From Candidatus Woesearchaeota archaeon (GTDB lineage Archaea > Nanobdellota > Nanobdellia > Woesearchaeales > BM511): a DNA stretch of 10,448 bases. The stretch's first letter is position 1, and every line of letters begins with the position of its first letter. Where the stretch lies: assembly GCA_018221175.1 (NCBI GenBank), contig JAAOYE010000091.1, positions 1 to 10,448 on the forward strand. Reading direction: 5' to 3'. Below the pieces are notes generated by a model, which made no database searches, was not told the origin of the DNA, and saw nothing but the letters and a program-made list of their open reading frames with translations. Of the stretch, positions 1-5,633 are shown in pieces. The translations under genes were made by a program, and so were the position numbers.

Positions 1-1
1 A

Positions 2-112
2 AAGGAAAAAGAAGAAAAGAAGAAAATTGTCGATGAAAAAGTTGACGAAGAATCAAAAAAAGCAGAGGAGAAAAAGGAAAAAGACAAGTTCTTAATCCAA
101 AAAGAAAGCTAG
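2..112 (+). CDS. C-terminal tail of an upstream ribosomal protein (probably L32e), partial
   Basis: An open frame enters from the left edge and ends at a TAG at 110-112, leaving 36 visible residues. The visible part is almost entirely Lys and Glu with a few Val, Ile and Asp, and it closes on a short less charged segment (KFLIQKES). This looks like a low-complexity charged tail rather than a folded domain. In archaeal spc-type operons the gene just before rpl19e is normally rpl32e, so that identity is inferred from gene order and not from residues seen here. The next gene starts 15 nt later, which fits co-transcription. It could instead be another ribosomal protein or an unrelated gene if the order is rearranged. 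Confidence 0.6.
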   Translation, partial: KEKEEKKKIVDEKVDEESKKAEEKKEKDKFLIQKES

Positions 113-116
113 ACTT

Positions 117-121
117 GGTGA
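117..121 (+). promoter_or_regulatory. Shine-Dalgarno site of rpl19e
   Basis: GGTGA lies 6 nt before the ATG at 128. It is complementary to the anti-Shine-Dalgarno end of archaeal 16S rRNA, where the full consensus is GGAGGTGA. It supports the chosen start of rpl19e. Confidence 0.6.
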
Positions 122-127
122 ATAATT

Positions 128-592
128 ATGAAGCAACTAAAAATCCAGAAAAGGCTTGCGGCAACACATTTCAAAGGCTCAAAGAAAAGAGTTAGATTTG
201 ACCCGGACAGACTTGAAGATGTTAAAGAGGCAATCACAAAATATGATGTGAAAGCGCTCATTAAAGATGGAGCTATAACAGAGGTCAAAAAAAAGGGTGT
301 GTCAAGGGGTCGCGCAAGAAAAAGGCAGGAGCAAAAAAGAAAAGGAAGGCAAAAGGGACAAGGCCTAAGAAAAGGCAAAAAAACCGCGAGGCTTCCAAAA
401 AAACAGGCATGGATGCAAAAAATCAGAGTCATTAGAAAATTTCTCAAAGAGCTAAAAGAAAAAGACCTGCTAACAAAACAAGTGTTTAGAGATCTTTACA
501 GAAAAGCTAAAGGGGGATTTTTTAGAAGTAAAAGACACGTAAAAATCTACATTACAGAAAAAAAATTGGTAAATAAAGATGGCAACAGGTAA
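128..592 (+). CDS. rpl19e: Large-subunit ribosomal protein L19e (eL19)
   Basis: This 154-residue protein matches the archaeal and eukaryotic L19e family in length and along its whole sequence. It opens with a QKRLAA segment, continues with RVRFDPDRLEDVKEAITKYD, then carries the very basic GVSRGRARKRQEQKRKGRQKG stretch (about residues 57-76), and ends with a helical part containing FRDLYRKAKGGFFRSKRH. L19e is a 50S protein with no bacterial counterpart. It has a globular N-terminus and long basic helices that thread into 23S rRNA. The ATG at 128 follows a GGTGA site and gives the expected N-terminus. The last 14 nt overlap the start of rpl18 in another frame, pointing to translational coupling within the spc-type operon. 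Confidence 0.96.
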   Translation: MKQLKIQKRLAATHFKGSKKRVRFDPDRLEDVKEAITKYDVKALIKDGAITEVKKKGVSRGRARKRQEQKRKGRQKGQGLRKGKKTARLPKKQAWMQKIRVIRKFLKELKEKDLLTKQVFRDLYRKAKGGFFRSKRHVKIYITEKKLVNKDGNR

Positions 593-1148
593 GGTACTAA
601 CGATAAGGCAAAGAAGAAAAAGAGAAGGCAAAACAAACTATAAAAAAAGGCTCAATCTTCTCAAAAGCAAAAAATCAAGAGTGATCATTAGAAAATTCAA
701 TAAAAATATGATTGCACAAATTGTTGAGTATAAACCAAAAGGAGACGTTGTATCGTCAAGCGCTTATTCGAGAGAACTTGAAAAATATGGATGGAAATAC
801 TCAAAAAACAACACTCCGGCAGCATACCTTTTAGGGCTATTGCTTTCAAAAAAAGCAAAAGCAAAAGAAGCCATACTTGACATCGGCCTTCACAGCCCGA
901 CGAAGGGAGCAAAATTGTTTGCATGTTTAAAAGGCTGCGTCGATGGCGGATTAAAAATCCCATTATCAGAAGAATCATTGCCAAGCGATGTGAGAATCAG
1001 CGGCAAGCACATCTCTGATTACTCTTCAAAGATTGATAAAAAAGCATATGACATTCAATTTTCAGGCTACAAAAAGAAAAAAGTCGACCCAAAAAACATA
1101 GAGAAAAACTTCATTGAAGTTAAAGAAAAAATAATGAAAGGAAAATAA
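579..1148 (+). CDS. rpl18: Large-subunit ribosomal protein L18 (uL18, archaeal type)
   Basis: This 189-residue protein has the length of archaeal L18, far longer than the roughly 120 residues of bacterial L18. Family segments are RRKREGKTNYKKRLNLLKS near the N-terminus, RVIIRKFNKNMIAQIVEY, NTPAAYLLGLLL, AILDIGLHSPTKGAKLFACLKGCVDGGLKIP, and a late SGKHISDY block. The protein binds 5S rRNA and helps form the central protuberance of the 50S subunit. The ATG at 579 lies inside the end of rpl19e with a 14-nt overlap. No strong ribosome-binding site is visible, so translation probably depends on coupling to the gene before it. The next gene, rps5, begins 2 nt after the stop. Confidence 0.96.
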   Translation: MATGKVLTIRQRRKREGKTNYKKRLNLLKSKKSRVIIRKFNKNMIAQIVEYKPKGDVVSSSAYSRELEKYGWKYSKNNTPAAYLLGLLLSKKAKAKEAILDIGLHSPTKGAKLFACLKGCVDGGLKIPLSEESLPSDVRISGKHISDYSSKIDKKAYDIQFSGYKKKKVDPKNIEKNFIEVKEKIMKGK

Positions 1149-1150
1149 AG

Positions 1151-1927
1151 ATGAAACCAAAAAGAAGAATAAATAAGAATTCAAAAGAAGCTAGAAAAGC
1201 ACGAGAACCTTCAAAAGAAAATCTCTTAGAGCTTCAATGGAACCCAAAAACAGAGATTGGAAGAAAAGTAAAAAACAAGGAAATCACAGATATCAATGAC
1301 ATACTCTCAAAAGGAAAGCCGATTTTAGAGCAGGAAATAGTTGAATTCTTAATTCCAGAACTTGAATCAGACCTTTTAATGATTGGACAGTCAAAAGGCA
1401 AGTTTGGAGGAGGACAAAGAAGAGTATTTAGACAAACCCAAAAAAAGACAAAAGAAGGAAACAAGCCAAACTTTGCAACACTTGCTGTTGTTGGAAACAA
1501 GGACGGCCTTGTAGGTCTTGGCTATGGGAAGGCAAAGGAGACTGTTCCTGCAAGAGAAAAAGCTGTTAGGCAAGCAAAAATAAAAATATTCAAGATAAGA
1601 AGAGGATGCGGCTCATGGCAGTGCGGATGTGGAACATCTCATTCAATACCTTTCAAAGTCGAAGGCAAAACAGGCTCGTGTGTTATGAGACTTTATCCTG
1701 CCCCAAACGGAACAGGTCTTAGGGTTGACAAGGAAATCGCAAAGATTCTCACACTCGCTGGAATTACAGACGTCTGGTCAAAGACAACCGGTCTTACAAA
1801 GACAAAACTAAACTTGATAAAAGCAACAGAAGTAGCGCTAAAAAACCTTGTTAAAACAAAAATAATGCCAGAGCACAGAGAAAAACTAAGCATAGTTGAA
1901 GGCAGCCACAAAAAATCTGATAAGTGA
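1151..1927 (+). CDS. rps5: Small-subunit ribosomal protein S5 (uS5, archaeal type)
   Basis: This 258-residue protein is an archaeal/eukaryotic-type S5 (the homologue of eukaryotic RPS2). The double-stranded-RNA-binding-like N-terminal S5 domain covers about residues 75-145 and contains KFGGGQRRVFRQTQ and GLVGLGYGKAKETVPAREKA. The C-terminal domain covers about 165-235 and contains SIPFKVEGKTGSCVMRLYPAPNGTG and LAGITDVWSKTTG. Between them is the archaeal RRGCGSWQCGCG segment, with Cys at about 153, 158 and 160. S5 sits near the mRNA entry channel of the 30S subunit and contributes to decoding accuracy. An AAAGGA-type site ending about 9 nt before the ATG supports this start. The stop overlaps the GTG start of rpl30 by 4 nt. 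Confidence 0.97.
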   Translation: MKPKRRINKNSKEARKAREPSKENLLELQWNPKTEIGRKVKNKEITDINDILSKGKPILEQEIVEFLIPELESDLLMIGQSKGKFGGGQRRVFRQTQKKTKEGNKPNFATLAVVGNKDGLVGLGYGKAKETVPAREKAVRQAKIKIFKIRRGCGSWQCGCGTSHSIPFKVEGKTGSCVMRLYPAPNGTGLRVDKEIAKILTLAGITDVWSKTTGLTKTKLNLIKATEVALKNLVKTKIMPEHREKLSIVEGSHKKSDK

Positions 1928-2355
1928 AAATGACAGAAAAAAAGGAAATTAAAAAAGAAAAGACACGAAACTTGGCTGTAATTAGAATAAGAGGCATGAC
2001 AGGTGTAAGAAAAGAGATATCTGACACACTAAAAATGCTCAATCTAAATTCAAAATTCTCCTGTGTTGTAGTTCCAAAAAACGAATCATATGAAGGAATG
2101 GTAAAAAAAGCAAAGGACTTCATCACCTGGGGAGAGATAGATTCACAGACCCTAAAAAAACTTAAGGAAAAAAGAGAAGAGCAAAGCAGCCAAGCTGCTA
2201 GCTCCGGTAAACCGGAAAAAGAAAAAAAAGTTTTCAGGCTCTCGCCTCCAAGAGGCGGCTTTGAAAGAAAAGGGACGAAAAAAGCATTTAGGCAAGGCGG
2301 TGCACTTGGCTATCGAAAAGACAAAATCAATGATCTCATAAAAAAGATGGTGTAA
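1924..2355 (+). CDS. rpl30: Large-subunit ribosomal protein L30 (uL30, archaeal type)
   Basis: This protein of about 143 residues is of the long archaeal L30/L7 type, whereas bacterial L30 has about 60 residues. The N-terminal ferredoxin-like fold begins with NLAVIRIRGMTGVRKEISDTL at about residue 16 and continues through VVVPKNESYEGMVKKAKDFITWGEID. The C-terminal part has FRLSPPRGGFERKGTKKAFRQGGALGYR, typical of archaeal members. A short Ser/Gln/Glu/Lys linker at about 84-102 joins the two. The start is ambiguous: GTG at 1924 forms a GTGA overlap with the rps5 stop, while an in-frame ATG at 1930 would remove two residues. Neither has a clear ribosome-binding site, so coupling to rps5 is likely. 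Confidence 0.94.
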   Translation: MKMTEKKEIKKEKTRNLAVIRIRGMTGVRKEISDTLKMLNLNSKFSCVVVPKNESYEGMVKKAKDFITWGEIDSQTLKKLKEKREEQSSQAASSGKPEKEKKVFRLSPPRGGFERKGTKKAFRQGGALGYRKDKINDLIKKMV

Positions 2356-2922
2356 ATGGTTGCAAGAAAAAGAAAAAAAGTTGTAAAGTACAGGGGTTCG
2401 AAAACCCATGGCGGCGGCTCTATGAAAAAAAGAAGAGGCGCAGGCCATAGAGGCGGCAGAGGCAGAGCTGGCTCAGGCGCTAAAGGAGATGCTAAAAAGC
2501 CAAGCTATCAAAAAGCCGGCAAAAAGTACATGGGAAAACATGGATTTACAAGCATAGGAAGAAAAAAGATTAATGCAATCAACATCTCTGATCTTCAAAC
2601 AAAGCTTGATTCTTATGTGTCAAAAAAACTTGTTTTGTACAAAACCGGAGCGTATGTTGTGGACCTTACAAAGCTTGGATACAACAAGCTTTTGGGCACT
2701 GGCAAGACATCTGTCAAATGGGATATCACAACAGATTATGCTTCAAAAAGAGCTATAGAAAAGATAGAAAAAGCTGGCGGGAAAATAAGTGTTGCTTTTG
2801 AACCTTCAGAAGAAGACGAATTTGAGCCGGCACAAAAAGAGCCAGAAGTTGTAGAAGCACAAAGCAGCGTTGCTGCCAGTGCCGATAAACCGGAAGAAAA
2901 AGAAACAAAAGTAGAACAATAA
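2356..2922 (+). CDS. rpl15: Large-subunit ribosomal protein L15 (uL15) with acidic C-terminal tail
   Basis: The N-terminal part is clearly archaeal L15: KYRGSKTHGGGSMKKRRGAG followed by HRGGRGRAGSGAKGD forms the Gly/Arg-rich extension that penetrates 23S rRNA. A folded C-terminal part follows at about 70-150, with INISDLQTKLDSYVSKK, VVDLTKLGYNKLLGTGK and AIEKIEKAGGKI. Family members usually have about 145-150 residues; this one has 188, because residues from about 150 on form a Glu/Ala/Pro-rich acidic tail. The ATG directly follows the rpl30 stop with no spacer, and only a weak GGTG lies just before it, so translation is probably coupled. The gene closes the first compact block; a TATA element for secY follows the stop. 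Confidence 0.96.
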   Translation: MVARKRKKVVKYRGSKTHGGGSMKKRRGAGHRGGRGRAGSGAKGDAKKPSYQKAGKKYMGKHGFTSIGRKKINAINISDLQTKLDSYVSKKLVLYKTGAYVVDLTKLGYNKLLGTGKTSVKWDITTDYASKRAIEKIEKAGGKISVAFEPSEEDEFEPAQKEPEVVEAQSSVAASADKPEEKETKVEQ

Positions 2923-2936
2923 ACTTTAAATATAAA
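2921..2936 (+). promoter_or_regulatory. TATA-box promoter of secY, probably giving a leaderless mRNA
   Basis: AAACTTTAAATATAAA contains a strong archaeal TATA box (TTTAAATATA at 2925-2934) beginning 30 nt before the secY ATG at 2955. Archaeal transcription usually starts about 25 nt after the centre of the TATA box, which here falls at or next to the ATG. No Shine-Dalgarno motif lies in the 20 nt before the ATG, which agrees with a leaderless transcript. The same 16 nt occur before pheS on the other strand. Read-through from the ribosomal genes is also likely. Confidence 0.65.
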
Positions 2937-2954
2937 CCTTAAATCATTTCGCTC

Positions 2955-4376
2955 ATGTCATTTTTTAGAAATTTAATGCTAAACTTGCCTGAAATCAAGG
3001 CACCTACAGAAAAAAAACTTGGCTTTAAAGAAAAGCTGAAATGGACACTTCTAATACTTGTACTTTTCTACATATTGGGTCTTGTGCCTCTTTTTGGTCT
3101 TGGAAACAATGCCTTACTCCAATTCGAATATTTATCCATAATTCTTGGTGCTGAGTTTGGAAGCATCATGAGCCTTGGTATTGGACCTATAGTTACTGCA
3201 AGTATTGTGCTGCAGCTGCTTAACGGTTCTGGACTTGTGAAGTTTGATTTAACAACTCATGAAGGAAAGCAAAACTTTCAAGGTATTCAAAAACTTTTAT
3301 CTATTGGATTTATTGTTTTTGAAGCAATCATATATGTGATTATGGGAGGGCTTGCACCAGGGCAGTTCTATGATCCAACAACAAACCAGTTTTTGGCGGC
3401 AGCATCACCAACTGCTGTGGCTTTAGGCGGCAGTGCTATTTTGATGCTAAAATTCTTTTTAATATTCCAATTGTTTTTGGGCGGCATTATCGTGATGTTT
3501 ATGGATGAAGTAACGTCCAAGTGGGGATTTGGGTCGGGTATAAGCTTGTTTATCGCAGCAGGAGTTTCAAAATCTGTTCTTGTAAGAGCACTAAATCCTC
3601 TTCCTTCACCAAATAATCCTGACATTGCAGCAGGCGCGATTCCTGCACTTTTTCAAAGCCTTGCAGCAGGTGATCCGACAACTGCATTTTTGATGTTTGC
3701 AGCAGTCGCCGCCACTATTCTTGTTTTTGTCATGGCAGTATATGCACAGGCAATGAAAGTAGAAATCCCTCTCTCGTTTGGAAGAATAAGAGGACATGGC
3801 ATAAGATGGCCATTATCATTTATCTATACATCTAATATCCCAGTTATTTTAATTGCGGCACTTCTTGCAAACGTACAGCTTTGGGCAAGACTTTTTGGAG
3901 GACAAGGCGCTTCTAATGCTATTACTCCCTGGGTTACTGGGCCAAACATTGTTGGAGCAATAATTACTCAAAAATCACTATTTATTGGAAGTATTATATG
4001 GCTTCAAGCACTGGTTTACGCACTTATACTTATGGGTGGTTCGGTCCTGTTCTCTATTTTTTGGGTGCAGACTGCTGGGATGGATGCTCGCTCTCAAGCT
4101 AAACAAATGATGGCATCCGGACTTCAGATTCCTGGGTTTAGAAAAGACCAAAGGGTTTTGGAAAAGCTTCTAAACAGATATATTGGGCCACTCACTGTAA
4201 TGGGCGCAATCGCAGTTGGGCTTCTTGCTGCTCTTGCAGATTTATCAGGTGCCTTGGGTAATGGGACAGGAATACTTTTGACTGTCATGATTGTCTACAA
4301 GCTCTATGAAGATATTGCAAAACAGCACATGTATGACATGAATCCAATGATGAGAAAGTTCATGGGTGGCCAATAA
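2955..4376 (+). CDS. secY: Preprotein translocase subunit SecY (Sec61 alpha homologue)
   Basis: This 473-residue membrane protein is the pore-forming subunit of the Sec translocon in the cytoplasmic membrane. It opens with the archaeal NLPEIKAPTEKKLGFKEKLKWT segment before the first membrane helix. The plug/TM2 region (LSIILGAEFGSIMSLGIGPIVTASIVLQLL) follows. The ribosome-binding cytosolic loop has GRIRGHGIRWPLSFIYTSNIPVILIAALLANVQLW (about 276-310), and the last cytosolic loop has TAGMDARSQAKQMMASGLQIPGFRKD. About ten hydrophobic helices are apparent. It is somewhat longer than well-known archaeal SecY proteins (around 440 residues), mostly in loops between helices. A dedicated TATA element precedes it, and the stop lies 2 nt before the DUF106 membrane protein gene. 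No secE or secG gene is in the window. Confidence 0.98.
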   Translation: MSFFRNLMLNLPEIKAPTEKKLGFKEKLKWTLLILVLFYILGLVPLFGLGNNALLQFEYLSIILGAEFGSIMSLGIGPIVTASIVLQLLNGSGLVKFDLTTHEGKQNFQGIQKLLSIGFIVFEAIIYVIMGGLAPGQFYDPTTNQFLAAASPTAVALGGSAILMLKFFLIFQLFLGGIIVMFMDEVTSKWGFGSGISLFIAAGVSKSVLVRALNPLPSPNNPDIAAGAIPALFQSLAAGDPTTAFLMFAAVAATILVFVMAVYAQAMKVEIPLSFGRIRGHGIRWPLSFIYTSNIPVILIAALLANVQLWARLFGGQGASNAITPWVTGPNIVGAIITQKSLFIGSIIWLQALVYALILMGGSVLFSIFWVQTAGMDARSQAKQMMASGLQIPGFRKDQRVLEKLLNRYIGPLTVMGAIAVGLLAALADLSGALGNGTGILLTVMIVYKLYEDIAKQHMYDMNPMMRKFMGGQ

Positions 4377-4378
4377 AA

Positions 4379-5200
4379 ATGGGTCTTTTTAACATACTTG
4401 ATCCTGTCCTTGACGCAGTATTTTTTCCTTTGTTAAAACTCCCGCCAATAATTGGACTACTTATACTTTCAGTGTTAATCACTTTAATAATCACTTTGGT
4501 TTACAAATACTCAACTGACCAGGTTCTTTTAAAAAGCATTAAGGAAAAGCAAAAAAAGATTCAGGCAGAGATCAAAAAAAATAAGGATAACCCTCAAAAG
4601 GTCTTAAAGCTTCAAAGAGAAGCCATGCAGTCAAGCAGCGAGATGATGAAGCAAAGCTTTCGCTCAATGTTTTACACGTTTATTCCGATAATTATTATTT
4701 TTGGGTGGGTTTCATCCCACTTTGCCTATGTGCCTATTGGTGTTGGTGACGAATTTAATGTTACTTTGATTATGAAAAAAAACTCTGTGGGAAACGTTGA
4801 GGTTACAGTGCCTGAGGGTTTAGAGCTTGTTTCAGATAATAATCTCGGTGTTTCACAAAAACAGATGGATTTAACATTTAGGGCGACCGGAGCTGGTGTT
4901 CATGAAATAGTTTTTGTGAAAGGAAACCAGTTTTTAACTAAAGATATTGTTGTAGATGGAGAATCTAAATATATCAAGAATGTGAAGGCGTCAAAAAGCA
5001 TTATAGATTATATTTACGGCTCACGTGAAGGTTTTTTGGAGTCTGGAGACATATTTCAAATCAAGGTTAATTATGAAAAACTAAAGCCGCTTGCGTTTAC
5101 AAATATTCCCTGGGTTAAAAACAGGGGATGGTTATTTACATACATTATTTTTTCTATATTTTTATCTATAAATCTAAGAAAGTGGATGAAAGTTCACTGA
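4379..5200 (+). CDS. EMC3/TMCO1-like (DUF106) membrane protein insertase of the Oxa1 superfamily
   Basis: This 273-residue protein shows the archaeal Oxa1-superfamily layout. An amphipathic N-terminus is followed by TM1 at about 22-43, a long charged coiled-coil at about 46-92 (QVLLKSIKEKQKKIQAEIKK and on), and TM2 at about 97-118. A final TM3 at about 250-267 ends in LRKWMKVH. Proteins of this group (the archaeal relatives of YidC, Get1, EMC3 and TMCO1) insert membrane proteins beside ribosomes and the translocon, and their gene commonly lies near secY in archaea. Between TM2 and TM3 is an insertion of about 130 residues that looks beta-rich, with alternating Val/Thr/Phe strands, and by topology should face outside. 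The ATG is 2 nt after the secY stop, with GGGTGG about 9 nt upstream. Family assignment is by architecture, position and recalled motifs, so the exact subfamily is less certain. Confidence 0.82.
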   Translation: MGLFNILDPVLDAVFFPLLKLPPIIGLLILSVLITLIITLVYKYSTDQVLLKSIKEKQKKIQAEIKKNKDNPQKVLKLQREAMQSSSEMMKQSFRSMFYTFIPIIIIFGWVSSHFAYVPIGVGDEFNVTLIMKKNSVGNVEVTVPEGLELVSDNNLGVSQKQMDLTFRATGAGVHEIVFVKGNQFLTKDIVVDGESKYIKNVKASKSIIDYIYGSREGFLESGDIFQIKVNYEKLKPLAFTNIPWVKNRGWLFTYIIFSIFLSINLRKWMKVH

Positions 5201-5201
5201 T

Positions 5202-5221
5202 GAGGACAAAAGAGGACAAAA
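5202..5221 (+). repeat. Perfect tandem repeat of a 10-bp unit
   Basis: Two head-to-tail copies of GAGGACAAAA lie immediately after the stop codon of the DUF106 gene. They could be a protein-binding site or just a slippage product. No function can be assigned. Confidence 0.75.
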
Positions 5222-5257
5222 ACCCGCCACATATTATAAAATCGCCAGAATGGGGTG

Positions 5258-5279
5258 TTAAAAAACGTTAGTTTTTTAA
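5258..5279 (+). promoter_or_regulatory. Perfect inverted repeat at the rpl34e promoter (operator or AT-rich hairpin)
   Basis: TTAAAAAAC and its exact reverse complement GTTTTTTAA are separated by a GTTA loop (5267-5270). As RNA this is a weak AU-rich 9-bp hairpin whose right arm contains a U-tract, so it could help terminate the secY transcript. As DNA it overlaps the TATA-like sequence of rpl34e and would suit a dimeric repressor. Sequence alone cannot decide between these roles. Confidence 0.55.
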
Positions 5280-5284
5280 AGTAA
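5275..5284 (+). promoter_or_regulatory. TATA-like promoter element of rpl34e, probably leaderless
   Basis: TTTAAAGTAA begins 31 nt before the rpl34e ATG at 5306, the same spacing seen for secY and pheS. The ATG lacks a well-placed Shine-Dalgarno site; the nearest candidate, AGGA at about 5287-5290, is about 15 nt away. A second A/T-rich candidate (ATATTATAAAAT, about 5231-5242) would give a leader of about 45 nt instead. Confidence 0.45.
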
Positions 5285-5305
5285 ATAGGATTTCTCGACA
5301 GTATT

Positions 5306-5569
5306 ATGGTATCTGGCAGACATAAATCAAGAAGCCTAAGAAGAGTCTTTAAAAAGACTCCTGGCGGAAGAAACGTTGTGCACTACACGCCAAGAAAGCC
5401 AAAAGTTGCAAAATGTGCAGATTGCGGCGATGCTCTTAAAGGCGTTCCTAGAGCAAGACCTGTAAAGATGCAAAACATGCCTAAAACTCATAAGCGCCCT
5501 GAAAGGCCTTATGGCGGCGTTCTTTGCAGCAAGTGCACTAGAAAAAAGATTAAAGCTCAAGCCAGATAA
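5306..5569 (+). CDS. rpl34e: Large-subunit ribosomal protein L34e (eL34), zinc-ribbon protein
   Basis: This 87-residue basic protein has the length and sequence of archaeal L34e, a 50S protein shared with eukaryotes and absent from bacteria. The N-terminus carries RSLRRVFKKTPGGRNVVHYTPRKP. It is followed by a zinc ribbon with CADC at residues 37-40 and CSKC at 74-77, separated by a basic stretch that includes RPERPYGGVLC. The four cysteines should bind one zinc ion. In many archaea this gene sits downstream of secY, adk and the DUF106 gene and is followed by cmk and rpl14e; here rpl14e follows directly. The ATG lies about 105 nt after the previous gene, behind a promoter-like region. Confidence 0.96.
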   Translation: MVSGRHKSRSLRRVFKKTPGGRNVVHYTPRKPKVAKCADCGDALKGVPRARPVKMQNMPKTHKRPERPYGGVLCSKCTRKKIKAQAR

Positions 5570-5579
5570 ATCTCTCTTA

Positions 5580-5599
5580 GAGGATGCGGCGACGCACTC
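5580..5599 (+). promoter_or_regulatory. Small hairpin with GCGA tetraloop in the rpl34e-rpl14e spacer
   Basis: In the 64-nt spacer, TGCG (5585-5588) pairs with CGCA (5593-5596) around a GCGA loop of the GNRA class. An outer GAG/CTC stem (5580-5582 with 5597-5599) is set off by a two-base GA bulge on the left side. It lies just upstream of the strong Shine-Dalgarno site of rpl14e. It could be a binding site for a ribosomal protein, but the stem is short and may be chance. Confidence 0.3.
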
Positions 5600-5617
5600 A
5601 TATAGTTCTCTTGAGAG

Positions 5618-5625
5618 GGAGGAGG
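5618..5625 (+). promoter_or_regulatory. Strong Shine-Dalgarno site of rpl14e
   Basis: GGAGGAGG contains two overlapping GGAGG cores and ends 8 nt before the ATG at 5634. It decides the start: although the frame stays open upstream to an ATG at 5511, that stretch lies inside rpl34e and has no family similarity. A short CTC-TTGA-GAG pairing (5608-5617) borders the site and could partly mask it. Confidence 0.85.
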
Positions 5626-5633
5626 AAATAAAA

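Noticed and set aside
5201..5305. A possible small RNA or tRNA in the 105-nt gap before rpl34e
   Set aside because: No cloverleaf, no C/D or H/ACA box pattern and no GC-rich stem was seen; the region is better explained by a tandem repeat, a palindrome and TATA-like elements.
5584..5631. A 15-codon basic reading frame (MRRRTHIVLLRGRRK) ending 2 nt before rpl14e, considered as a leader peptide or an L41e-like mini-protein
   Set aside because: The only purine-rich site is directly against its ATG with no spacing, the composition does not match L41e, and the same bases are better explained as hairpin plus Shine-Dalgarno of rpl14e.
5511..5633. An N-terminal extension of rpl14e from an ATG at 5511
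   Set aside because: The stretch lies inside rpl34e in another frame, shows no L14e similarity, and a strong GGAGGAGG site sits 8 nt before the ATG at 5634 where the family N-terminus begins.
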